Positions 1 through 6,999 of a DNA stretch of 8,459 nucleotides are shown piece by piece. Each line of letters opens with the position of its first letter. The stretch's first letter is position 1. The notes below the pieces were generated by a model, which was not told the origin of the DNA, made no database searches, and saw only the letters and a program-made list of their open reading frames with translations. Source of the stretch: JASFRI01 sp050115015 (GTDB lineage Bacteria; Acidobacteriota; Polarisedimenticolia; CBDVAL01). Made by a program: the position numbers and the translations under genes. The stretch lies in NCBI GenBank assembly GCA_050115015.1, contig JASFRI010000177.1, positions 1 through 8,459 on the forward strand, in the 5' to 3' direction.

Positions 1-158
1 TGGGCTCGGACGATCCCTCCGCGGCCGGGAGCTTCACCCCGGTCGCCGACACCGGCACCGCGACGACCTTCACCGGCAGCCCGTCCGCGGTCTACTATCT
101 GGTCGTGGCCGAGGGGGCCGGCGGCCAGCGAGGACCGCTGGGGCATTTCGGTCCGTAA
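1..158 (+). CDS. 3' end of a secreted or surface protein gene (partial)
   Basis: An open frame runs in from the left edge (first full codon at position 3) and stops at TAA 156-158, giving the last 51 residues of a protein. The tail is rich in Thr, Ser, Gly and Ala and includes SPSAVYYLVVAEGAGGQ, a beta-strand-like motif typical of the last strand of fibronectin-III-like or similar extracellular domains; such YYLV endings are frequent in large secreted proteins of Acidobacteriota and related groups. The stop lies only 6 nt before the start of the TonB-dependent receptor, so the two are probably co-transcribed. The frame, codon bias and spacing support a real gene end. The body of the protein is outside the window, so no function can be assigned. 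Confidence 0.6.
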   Translation, partial: GSDDPSAAGSFTPVADTGTATTFTGSPSAVYYLVVAEGAGGQRGPLGHFGP

Positions 159-164
159 GGGAAC

Positions 165-3100
165 GTGAGAGGGATGCAGCGAAGCCTGCACCCGGCGGCG
201 ATTCTGCTGCTGGCCTCCGTCCTGGCGGGGCCGGCGTGGGGGCAGAGTGTCTCCTCCGGGGTCCGCGGCCGGGTGGCCGACGAGGGGGGGAAGGGGCTGC
301 AGGGGGCGGAGGTCCAGGTCCTGGACCTGGAGACCGGCCTGGAGCGCTCGGCCGTCTCCGACGACGACGGGGGCTACCAGGTGCTCCTCCTGCGGCCCGG
401 CGCGTACCAGGTCTCGGTGCACATGAAGGGCTACGCCCTGGGACGGCAGGGCGTGGACCTCGCGCTGAACTCGGTGCGCGAGATCAACTTCACCCTCAAG
501 ATGGCCATCGAGGAGCACGTCCAGGTTTCCGGCGAGCTCCCGGACTTCGACCCCTCGGACACCACCCTGGGAACCCGGGTCGACCAGCAGACCATCCAGT
601 CGATGCCGCTGAACGGCCGCCAGTTCACCGACCTGGCCCTGCTGGACTCGTCGGTCCGCCAGGCGCAGCGCGGGGTGTTCTTCGGCGAGCCGGCGACGGT
701 CCTGACCGCCAACGGCTCCGGGGCGCGCTCCAACGCGTTCCTGGTCGACGGCTCCGACAACAACGACTTCGTGTTCGGCGCCCGGGGGGCCAGCTCCTTC
801 TCCGCGGAGGTGATCCAGGAGTTCGAGATCGTCCGGGACGGCTACTCCGCGGAGTTCGGGAGGGCCTCGGGGGGCGTGATGAACATCATCACCCGCTCCG
901 GGACGAACGAGTTCGGCAGCTCGGCCTTCTTCACCTTCACGAACGAGAGCTGGAACGCCCCCGACGCCATCGTCGAGAACTACGGCGGCGATCAGAGCGA
1001 CTCGTCGATCCAGCGCCAGCAGTTCGGCTTCGCCGCCTCCGGCCCCTTCGTCAAGGACAAGGCCTTCTACTTCGTCGCCTACGAGGGGGGACGGTCCGAC
1101 GGCACCGCCGGCTACACCGGCGTCGACCGGCTCGGGGATATCGGCGGCGCGTTCCCCGCCGCCACCGACTCGGACCGCGTGTTCCTCCGCACCGATTTCA
1201 ACCTCTCCGCGACGCACTACCTCACCGCCCGGCTCTCCTACTCCCAGGACTACCTCGAGGGGCTCAACGTCATCGGGAAGTACACCCCGGAGACCGGCTC
1301 GAGCCTGGACGAGACCGACACCCAGCTGGCCCTGTCCCTGCGCTCGGTCATCAGCCCGAACCTGTTCAACGAGGCGCGCCTGCTCTGGTCCGACGGCGAC
1401 GGATTCCAGCAGGGGAACACGGACCGGCCGGGGGTGGAGCGTCCCCAGGGGATCTACGGGGGGCTCGATCTCTACGAGCGCGACATCCGGGAGCGGCAGT
1501 TCCAGTTCATCGACAACCTCACCAGCGTCATCGGCAACCACACCCTGAAGGTCGGGGTCGACGTGTCCACGGTCCGGGCCGACGTCGAGTCGGCCTTCAA
1601 CCCCAACGGCTACTTCCTCTACGACACGACGGCCCCCTTCGAGGCGGGCGACAGCCACCTGGGGACGAAGTCGGAGTGCGTGCCGGGACCCCGGCCGGAG
1701 GACCCGCTGGACTGCTCCCGGGCCGGGATCGGCGCCCCCGGAGTGGACGACGACGGTGACGGGATCGTCGACGAGATCGCCGAGTTCGACACCTATCCGA
1801 TGGTCTACCGGCTGCTGTCGGGGAGCCCGACGGCGTCCTTCGACGACACCGTCGCCGGCGTGTTCATCCAGGACGAGTGGCGGCCCCATCCGAACTGGAA
1901 CCTGAACTTCGGCCTGCGCTACGACCTGGAGACCTTCCAGCTGGACGAGCGCTACGCCGTGGAGTCCTCCATCGAGAACGGCGGCGCCAGCCGGGACATG
2001 AACAACCTGGCCCCGCGATTCTCCTTCGTCTGGACCCCGAACCACGGCAAGAACGTCATCGTCCGCGGCGGGATCGGCGTCTTCTACGACAAGGTCGTCC
2101 TCGGATTCCCCGCCGTCTCCGCCATCACCCAGCAGCAGACGATCCTCCTGGGGTTCTTCCAGGGCACCGGCTTTCCCTGCAACGAGGACTTCCTGGAGAC
2201 CTACGGCGTCGATACGATGGTCCAGGAGTGCATCCTCTCCTCCCAGGACACGGACACGGTGCAGCTCCGGTTCTCCACCGGCGACACCCTCGACACCCCC
2301 TACAACGTGCAGTGGAACATCGGCTTCGACCGGGCCCTGGGACGCGGGCTCCTGTTCGGCGTCAACTACGTCCACGCCCGGGGCTACCACGTGCCCGTGT
2401 GGCGGGACCTGAACCCGGTCATCGGCGCCAACAACATCGGGACCCCGGAACGTCCCACGTACGTCCCCGCCCACCTGGACCCCACGACGGGCTCCATCGT
2501 GGCGCTGGAGACCATGGGAAACACCTGGTACGACGCCCTGCAGATCCGGCTGCAGGACGGCGCCGGAGATCTCACCTACACCATCTCCTACACGCTGTCC
2601 CGATCCCTCGACCAGTCCGGCGATCCGCTCAAGAACGGCATCTACCTGGCGCCGGACTCCTTCGACATCGAGGGGGAGCGCGCGCGCTCCGACAACGATC
2701 AGCGGCACCGCTTCGTGTTCGCCGCCACCTGGCAGACGAGCCTCTGGGGGCTGCGGTTCTCCCCCGTCGTGACCTACGCCTCCGGCGCGCCCTTCAACGT
2801 GACCCTGGGCGAGGACGACAACAGCCGCACCCTGGGGATCGACGTCGTCGACGCCTCCGGCGACCGCGTCCCGTTGCCCGACGGCTTCAAGCAGGAGCGG
2901 CCGGACGGCGTCGGGCGGAACACCGGTGAGGACACCCCCCTGGACAAGATCAACGCGGCCCGGGCGGCGCAGGGGCTGCCGCCCTACGAGGGAGGCCTGG
3001 ACGAGCCCGACTACCTCCAGGTGGACCTGCGGATCTCGCGGATCTTCAACACCGGCGCCGGCTCCCAGCTCGAGGGGTTCCTGCAGTTCTTCAACCTCTT

Positions 3101-3218
3101 CAACCGGGAGAACGTGACGCTGGTGGACGGCGAGGTCAACTCGCCGACCTTCGGCCAGCCCCTGGCGGTCGCGGGGCCCGGGCGCATCGTCGAGCTCGGC
3201 GTGCGGTTCGGATTCTGA
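165..3218 (+). CDS. Oar-like TonB-dependent outer-membrane receptor with N-terminal carboxypeptidase-regulatory-like domain
   Basis: Predicted 1017-residue outer-membrane receptor. A signal peptide (hydrophobic AAILLLASVLAG, likely cleavage after AWG at residue 26) is followed by a carboxypeptidase-regulatory-like (CarboxypepD_reg) beta domain at about 32-113. A plug domain follows at about 118-245, with MPLNGR at 147-152, LVDGSDNND at 193-201 and the plug-end strand NIITRSGTNE at 240-249. The rest is a beta-barrel ending in a strand with C-terminal Phe (VELGVRFGF), as expected for barrel assembly. The length and domain order match Oar-type receptors common in Acidobacteriota and Myxococcota, which are thought to move large substrates in a TonB-linked way; the substrate is unknown here. 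A probable outer loop carries Cys505, Cys517 and an acidic DDDGDG stretch at 528-533. GTG 165 is used as start; ATG 174 in the same frame is equally possible, since neither has an ideal Shine-Dalgarno, and both keep the signal peptide. No clear TonB box was seen. A lipoprotein gene follows after 7 nt. Confidence 0.93.
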   Translation: MRGMQRSLHPAAILLLASVLAGPAWGQSVSSGVRGRVADEGGKGLQGAEVQVLDLETGLERSAVSDDDGGYQVLLLRPGAYQVSVHMKGYALGRQGVDLALNSVREINFTLKMAIEEHVQVSGELPDFDPSDTTLGTRVDQQTIQSMPLNGRQFTDLALLDSSVRQAQRGVFFGEPATVLTANGSGARSNAFLVDGSDNNDFVFGARGASSFSAEVIQEFEIVRDGYSAEFGRASGGVMNIITRSGTNEFGSSAFFTFTNESWNAPDAIVENYGGDQSDSSIQRQQFGFAASGPFVKDKAFYFVAYEGGRSDGTAGYTGVDRLGDIGGAFPAATDSDRVFLRTDFNLSATHYLTARLSYSQDYLEGLNVIGKYTPETGSSLDETDTQLALSLRSVISPNLFNEARLLWSDGDGFQQGNTDRPGVERPQGIYGGLDLYERDIRERQFQFIDNLTSVIGNHTLKVGVDVSTVRADVESAFNPNGYFLYDTTAPFEAGDSHLGTKSECVPGPRPEDPLDCSRAGIGAPGVDDDGDGIVDEIAEFDTYPMVYRLLSGSPTASFDDTVAGVFIQDEWRPHPNWNLNFGLRYDLETFQLDERYAVESSIENGGASRDMNNLAPRFSFVWTPNHGKNVIVRGGIGVFYDKVVLGFPAVSAITQQQTILLGFFQGTGFPCNEDFLETYGVDTMVQECILSSQDTDTVQLRFSTGDTLDTPYNVQWNIGFDRALGRGLLFGVNYVHARGYHVPVWRDLNPVIGANNIGTPERPTYVPAHLDPTTGSIVALETMGNTWYDALQIRLQDGAGDLTYTISYTLSRSLDQSGDPLKNGIYLAPDSFDIEGERARSDNDQRHRFVFAATWQTSLWGLRFSPVVTYASGAPFNVTLGEDDNSRTLGIDVVDASGDRVPLPDGFKQERPDGVGRNTGEDTPLDKINAARAAQGLPPYEGGLDEPDYLQVDLRISRIFNTGAGSQLEGFLQFFNLFNRENVTLVDGEVNSPTFGQPLAVAGPGRIVELGVRFGF

Positions 3219-3225
3219 CCGGTCC

Positions 3226-4044
3226 GTGAGCCGCCACGACGTCCCGCGGGCCCTGCTCGCCTCCGTCCTGCTGGCCGCCGCCTGCTCTCCCGTCCCTCCC
3301 CCGCCCGCCGATCTCCTGCAGGTCGTCGACGTGGACGGCTTCTCCGCCCGCCGGGACGAGGCCGCCGCCCGGGAGCTGATGGCCGCCGGCGACCTCGCCT
3401 GGGAGGATCGGGACGATCCGGAGCAGCTCGCGGCGGCGTTCCGGGACTACGGCCGGGCGGCGGTGGCGGACCCGGATCTCTACGACGCGTACTGGAAGGC
3501 CGCTCGCGCGGCCTCGCTGCTGGGCCGGCGCACCGACAGGGGGTCCGAGCGCGCGGCGATCTTCGAGCGGGGCAGCGGCATCGCGCGGCTGGGGATGGCG
3601 CGGGAGCCCGACCGGCCCGAGGCCCGCTACTACTTCGCCACGACCCTGGGCCTGTGGGCCCGGGAGCGCCGCTCCATCGGCCTGGCGTCGGTGAAGGAGA
3701 TGGTGCCGCTCCTCGAGCGGGTCGCCGCGGAGGACCCGGCCCTCGAGGAGGGCGGCGCCTGCCGGGCCCTGTCCCTGCTCTACCTCCGCGCGCCGGAGTG
3801 GCCCACGAGCATCGGGGACGTCGACCTGGGCCTGGAGTGGGCGGAGCGCGCCGTGGACGAGGGCCCGGAGCATCCGGGCAACTTCCTGGCCCTGGCGGAG
3901 GCGCAGGAGGCCGTCGGCGACGACCCGGCAGCCCGGGACGCGCTCGATCGCGCCGCCGCGCTGGCGGCGTCCGAGCGCTGGAGCCCGCGGGAGCGCGAGG
4001 CGTTCCTGGCCGAGGTCGAGGAGCTGCGCGCGAAGCTGCGGTAG
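3226..4044 (+). CDS. TatT-like (TRAP transporter T-component family) TPR lipoprotein
   Basis: Predicted 272-residue lipoprotein. The N-terminus has two basic residues near the start, a hydrophobic stretch and a lipobox-like LLAAAC with Cys20 as the likely lipidated residue, followed by a Pro-rich linker (SPVPPPP). The rest is Ala- and Glu-rich alpha-helical and TPR-like: AAAFRDYGRAAVADPDLYDAY, then YYFATTLGLWARE from residue 135, LLYLRAPEWPTSIGD ending near 198, and AERAVDEGPEHPGNFLALAE. The pattern of a helix pair, then a Leu-Tyr-Leu-x-x-Pro-x-x-P-x-SIGD segment, then a closing TPR resembles TatT, the periplasmic lipoprotein partner of some TRAP transporters known from Treponema. Family membership is judged by eye and is moderately sure; a generic TPR lipoprotein is the alternative. 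No TRAP P, Q or M gene is visible nearby. It starts with GTG 7 nt after the receptor stop, so it is probably co-transcribed and may serve the receptor at the inner face of the outer membrane (inference). It converges with the minus-strand hydrolase with only 13 nt between stops. Confidence 0.82.
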   Translation: MSRHDVPRALLASVLLAAACSPVPPPPADLLQVVDVDGFSARRDEAAARELMAAGDLAWEDRDDPEQLAAAFRDYGRAAVADPDLYDAYWKAARAASLLGRRTDRGSERAAIFERGSGIARLGMAREPDRPEARYYFATTLGLWARERRSIGLASVKEMVPLLERVAAEDPALEEGGACRALSLLYLRAPEWPTSIGDVDLGLEWAERAVDEGPEHPGNFLALAEAQEAVGDDPAARDALDRAAALAASERWSPREREAFLAEVEELRAKLR

Positions 4045-4057
4045 CGGGGCCGTCCGC

Positions 4058-4945
4058 CTACAACGCGACGACGTCCAGCTTCGCGGCGACCTCGGCGGAG
4101 CGCTCGCTGTCCCGCAGCGGCAGCACCGCACCGCGCTCGCGGCTCTCGGCGATCACGTCGAGATTGAGGTCGCCGATGACCATCATCTCCTGGTTCACGA
4201 TCCCCTCCTTGAGGATCCCGTCCCGCGCGAACGGGTAGTCCGACGGCGTCAGCAGCGCGGCCTGGCCGTAGTTCAGGGAGATCGCGGGCACCATGGGCAG
4301 CGAGCCGACCGTCGGGGCGTGGACCACGTAGAGCTGATTCTCGATGGTCCGGGCGTGGGCGCAGTAGCGGACCCGCAGGAACCCCTCCCGGTTGTCGGTC
4401 CAGCTCGGGACCACGAGCAGGTAGGCCTCGTTCCGGGCGGCCACCCGGGCCAGCTCCGGAAACTCCACGTCGTAACAGATCATGATCGAAAGCCGGCCGA
4501 AGTCGGTCTCGAACACCCGGAGGCGGGAGCGCGGGGAGACGTCCCAGTCCTCCCTCTCGAACCGCGTCATGTGCAGCTTCCCCTGGATGCCGAACTCGCC
4601 GCTGGGGGCGAAGATCCGGGACTCGTTGTAGACCGCGTCCGCCCCCTCGTCGATCACCGGGATCGTGCCGGCGACGATGTACATGTCCCCCCGCCGCGCC
4701 AGCTCGCACATCATCTCGGTGAATCGGTCCACCTGTCCCGCCAGCTTCCGGATCTGGAGCGGCAGGGGCCGGGAGATGTCGTCGAGGGTCAGGAGCTGGA
4801 CCGTGAAGTACTCGGGAAACACGAGCAGGCGGCAGTGGTAGCCCCGGGCGGTCTCCACCAGCCCCTCCACCTGGGCGCGGAAGTCCTCGAAGGAAGCGAT
4901 CGGTCGGATGAAGTACTGGACGGCGGCCACGCGGACGCGGTTCAT
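4058..4945 (-). CDS. Stand-alone carbon-nitrogen hydrolase (nitrilase superfamily, Rim1-like branch without the GNAT domain)
   Basis: Predicted cytoplasmic enzyme of 295 residues hydrolysing a non-peptide C-N bond (amide, or possibly nitrile). The full catalytic triad is visible: Glu45 in LLVFPEYF, Lys123 in GKLHMTRFE and Cys157 in MICYDVEFPE. The protein begins MNRVRVAAVQY, the usual first strand of the fold, which decides the start at 4945; the frame stays open upstream to 5038, but that stretch is Arg/Gly-rich and lacks family similarity. An AAGGGG lies about 11 nt before the start. It is clearly paralogous to the hydrolase half of the divergent gene at 5168: both have AAVQY, FPE-[YL]-FT-x-QLL, VFETD-x-GR, ICYD-x-EFPELAR and LRVR-x-CA-x-AR-x-IEN. 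It lacks the N-terminal acetyltransferase, and its C-terminus (VAAKLDVVAL) replaces the paralogue's RRKDLYELRY tail. No signal peptide is present. The substrate is unknown. Confidence 0.92.
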   Translation of the reverse strand: MNRVRVAAVQYFIRPIASFEDFRAQVEGLVETARGYHCRLLVFPEYFTVQLLTLDDISRPLPLQIRKLAGQVDRFTEMMCELARRGDMYIVAGTIPVIDEGADAVYNESRIFAPSGEFGIQGKLHMTRFEREDWDVSPRSRLRVFETDFGRLSIMICYDVEFPELARVAARNEAYLLVVPSWTDNREGFLRVRYCAHARTIENQLYVVHAPTVGSLPMVPAISLNYGQAALLTPSDYPFARDGILKEGIVNQEMMVIGDLNLDVIAESRERGAVLPLRDSERSAEVAAKLDVVAL

Positions 4946-5015
4946 CGGCAATCGGTCCCCTTCCCGGGCGCGGCCGCGGCACCGATCCGCGACGCGCTCA
5001 CGCCCTGGACGGCTC

Positions 5016-5021
5016 ATGATA
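5016..5021 (-). promoter_or_regulatory. Candidate -10 element for the minus-strand hydrolase
   Basis: Read on the minus strand this is TATCAT, one mismatch from the TATAAT consensus, inside an AT-richer patch (GTTATCATGAG) of an otherwise very GC-rich region. It would put the transcript start near 5009 and give a leader of roughly 64 nt before the ATG at 4945. No convincing -35 is seen at the usual distance, so the call rests on the -10 and its position alone. Confidence 0.35.
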
Positions 5022-5096
5022 ACGGATCCGGGCGGCACGCCGGCCGGGTCCGCTCCATGACGGGGCGCCGCGGCCGCGTGTTCGCGGTCATTCCGC

Positions 5097-5102
5097 TAGA
5101 AT
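5097..5102 (+). promoter_or_regulatory. Candidate -10 element for the GNAT-hydrolase gene
   Basis: TAGAAT, one mismatch from TATAAT, stands in the divergent intergenic region and is followed by GC (TAGAATGC). It predicts a transcript start near 5109 and a leader of about 59 nt. No good -35 is visible 16-18 nt upstream. It lies about 75 nt from the opposing candidate -10, so the two genes could share control sequences. Confidence 0.4.
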
Positions 5103-5167
5103 GCTCGATGCGCGAGACAGCATGTCCGGGGACCGGCGCCCGCCCAAGCCCCACGGAGAGCCACGAG

Positions 5168-6721
5168 ATGGCCATCGACCTGACCCAGTTCGAGACGAAG
5201 ATCATCCTCCGCAAGCTCCGGATCGAGGACTTCGATCAGATCGTGGAGCTGCAGAAGCTGTGCTTCCCCGGCATGAAGCCGTGGTCCCGGGAGCAGATCG
5301 CCAGCCAGCTCGAGGTCTTTCCCGAGGGCCAGATCGTCATCGAAGCAGACGGGAAGGTCGTCGCGTCGTCCTCCAGCCTCATCGTGGACTACGACCTGCA
5401 CTCCGACTGGCACGACTGGATGTCGATCTCCGACGGCGGGTTCATCCGGACCCACGCGCCGGGAGGGGACTTCCTCTACGGCATCGAGATCATGGTCCAT
5501 CCCGACTGCCGCGGGATGAAGCTGGCACGGAGGCTCTACGAGGCCCGGAAGCAGCTCGTCCGGGAGCGCAACCTCCAGGGGATCGTCATCGGCGGGCGGA
5601 TCCCCGGCTACACCGACCACCGGGACGAGATGACCGCCCACGAGTACGTGGAGAACGTCCAGGACAAGACGTTCTACGACCCCGTTCTGACGACGCAGCT
5701 CTCCAACGGCTTCGAGCTCAAGCAGCTCATCGAGGACTACCTTCCAAGCGACGAGGATTCCGCCGGCTGGGCCACCCACATGGAGTGGACCAACGTGGAC
5801 TACCGCCCCTTCAAGAAGCGGGCGATCCACCCGGTCCAGATCGTGCGCCTGGCCGCGGTCCAGTACCGCATGCGCGCCATCGAGAGCTTCGACGAGTTCG
5901 GGAGGCAGGTGGAGTTCTTCGTCGACACCGCCAGCGACTACAAGTGCGATTTCCTGCTGTTCCCGGAGCTGTTCACGACCCAGCTCCTGTCGTACATCCA
6001 GGTCAAGCGCCCCGGCGCAGCGGCCCGCATCCTGGCGGAGCTCACGCCGCAGTACCTGGATCTGTTCTCCCAGCTCGCCATCCGCTACCACGTCAACATC
6101 GTGGCCGGCTCCCACTTCATCATCGAGAAGGAGATGCTGTACAACGTCTCCTTCCTGTTCCGCCGGGACGGCACCATCGGCAAGCAGTACAAGCTGCACG
6201 TGACCCCGGCGGAGAAGAAGTGGTGGGGGGTGAACGGAGGCGAGCGGCTCGAGGTCTTCGAGACCGATTGCGGGCGGGTGGCCATCTTCATCTGCTACGA
6301 CATCGAGTTCCCGGAGCTGGCGCGGATCGCGGCGAAGAAGGGGGCGCAGATCCTCTTCGTCCCGTTCAACACCGACGAGCGGACCGGGTACCTCCGGGTC
6401 CGGCACTGCGCCCAGGCGCGCTGCATCGAGAACCACCAGTTCGTGGTGCTCTCCGGCTGCACCGGCAACCTCCCCTTCGTGGAGAACGCCGACATCCACT
6501 ATGCCCAGTCGGCGATCCTCACGCCCGCGGACATCCAGTTCAGCCGCGACGCGGTGGCCGCCGAGTCCAACCCCAACACTGAGACCCTCATCCTGCAGGA
6601 CCTGGACATCGAGCTGCTGCGGCGACACCGCTACCGGGGCACCACCCGGAACTGGCTCGACCGGCGCAAGGACCTCTACGAGCTGCGCTACCGGGAAGAC
6701 GGCGAGGACAAGGGCGTCTGA
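5168..6721 (+). CDS. Bifunctional GNAT acetyltransferase / carbon-nitrogen hydrolase fusion (YhcX-type, nitrilase branch 12)
   Basis: Predicted 517-residue cytoplasmic fusion. Residues about 12-215 form a GNAT (RimI-like) domain: LRKLRIEDFDQIVELQKLCF at the start, then the acetyl-CoA-binding region VHPDCRGMKLARRLYEA (110-126), then GGRIPGYTDH and the YDPVLTTQLSNGF segment characteristic of this fused family. Residues about 225-500 form a nitrilase-fold hydrolase with an intact triad: Glu267 in LLFPELFT, Lys342 in YKLHVTP and Cys376 in FICYDIEFPE. The protein closes with a basic tail ending DRRKDLYELRY. Architecture and length match Bacillus YhcX (about 513 residues) and the 'nitrilase_Rim1_like' group. 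One Bacillus YhcX has been linked to indole-acetic-acid formation, but the family's true substrate is not settled. ATG 5168 is preceded by GGAGAG at 5155-5160 with 7-nt spacing; the frame is open far upstream, but only across the antisense of the neighbouring gene. The pair with the divergent stand-alone paralogue suggests duplication or domain gain or loss. Confidence 0.95.
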   Translation: MAIDLTQFETKIILRKLRIEDFDQIVELQKLCFPGMKPWSREQIASQLEVFPEGQIVIEADGKVVASSSSLIVDYDLHSDWHDWMSISDGGFIRTHAPGGDFLYGIEIMVHPDCRGMKLARRLYEARKQLVRERNLQGIVIGGRIPGYTDHRDEMTAHEYVENVQDKTFYDPVLTTQLSNGFELKQLIEDYLPSDEDSAGWATHMEWTNVDYRPFKKRAIHPVQIVRLAAVQYRMRAIESFDEFGRQVEFFVDTASDYKCDFLLFPELFTTQLLSYIQVKRPGAAARILAELTPQYLDLFSQLAIRYHVNIVAGSHFIIEKEMLYNVSFLFRRDGTIGKQYKLHVTPAEKKWWGVNGGERLEVFETDCGRVAIFICYDIEFPELARIAAKKGAQILFVPFNTDERTGYLRVRHCAQARCIENHQFVVLSGCTGNLPFVENADIHYAQSAILTPADIQFSRDAVAAESNPNTETLILQDLDIELLRRHRYRGTTRNWLDRRKDLYELRYREDGEDKGV

Positions 6722-6744
6722 CGCCCCCCGGGTGGCCCGCTCGC

Positions 6745-6785
6745 CCTCGCCTCCGGCGGGGCCGGCAGCGCCTCCCCTGGCGAGG
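6745..6785 (+). terminator. Possible stem-loop after the GNAT-hydrolase gene
   Basis: CCTCGCC (6745-6751) pairs perfectly with GGCGAGG (6779-6785), and the loop contains a second small hairpin, CCGGC/GCCGG at 6753-6757 and 6761-6765. It begins 24 nt after the TGA stop. No U-tract follows, and GC-rich DNA forms such pairings by chance, so a role in termination is only suggested. Confidence 0.25.
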
Positions 6786-6843
6786 AAGAGCGAAAACAGG
6801 GCGAAGGCGACCGGAAATCGGGGCGTCCGGTACCGGATCGACG

Positions 6844-6849
6844 TATACT
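6844..6849 (+). promoter_or_regulatory. Candidate -10 element for the small secreted protein
   Basis: TATACT, one mismatch from consensus, stands out in the 278-nt gap between 6721 and 7000. No matching -35 is evident at 17 nt upstream. It would start a transcript near 6856, with a leader of about 144 nt containing the hairpin at 6867-6887 and the strong ribosome binding site. Confidence 0.4.
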
Positions 6850-6866
6850 TCCGCGACAGTCCGGTG

Positions 6867-6887
6867 TGCGCTCCCGGCGGGAGTGCA
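6867..6887 (+). promoter_or_regulatory. Leader hairpin upstream of the secreted-protein gene
   Basis: TGCGCTCCC and GGGAGTGCA form a 9-bp stem (one G-U wobble) around a 3-nt GGC loop. It would sit near the 5' end of the transcript predicted from the -10 at 6844, where such a stem could protect the mRNA; no U-tract follows, so it does not look like a terminator. The pairing is seen directly, the role is inferred. Confidence 0.35.
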
Positions 6888-6982
6888 TCTCCGGGCGGCT
6901 CGTCCCAGAGAGACAATCGAGGAGCGCCCAGCGAGGCCGAGCCCGATCCCGGCGGGGGCTCCGTCGCAACCGAAGCGATCGG

Positions 6983-6992
6983 AAGGAGGAGG
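6983..6992 (+). promoter_or_regulatory. Strong Shine-Dalgarno sequence
   Basis: AAGGAGGAGG, with a full AAGGAGG anti-16S match, ends 7 nt before ATG 7000. It is the best ribosome binding site in the window; it fixes the start of the small secreted protein and rules out the longer in-frame extension to 6883. It suggests high translation. Confidence 0.8.
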
Positions 6993-6999
6993 CACCGCC

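Noticed and set aside
236..1759. 507-codon open frame overlapping the receptor in another frame
   Set aside because: Arg/Gly/Pro-rich low-complexity translation; the receptor in frame +3 has full domain structure.
1746..1775. Dockerin or EF-hand domain in the receptor
   Set aside because: Only one short acidic stretch is present, without the paired helices or repeat needed for either domain.
4045..4057. Bidirectional terminator between the convergent stops
   Set aside because: The gap is only 13 nt of GC-rich sequence with no stem-loop or T-tract.
3136..4131. Minus-strand open frame opposite the TatT-like gene
   Set aside because: Arg/Ala/Gly-rich shadow; the plus-strand frame has a signal peptide, lipobox and TPR-like helices.
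4946..5038. N-terminal extension of the minus-strand hydrolase
   Set aside because: The extra 31 residues are basic and unlike the family, and would cover the candidate -10; MNRVRVAAVQY is the normal beginning of the fold.
4319..5167. Upstream extension of the GNAT-hydrolase frame
   Set aside because: It runs antisense to the neighbouring hydrolase and across the divergent promoter region; ATG 5168 has a good ribosome site and begins the domain.
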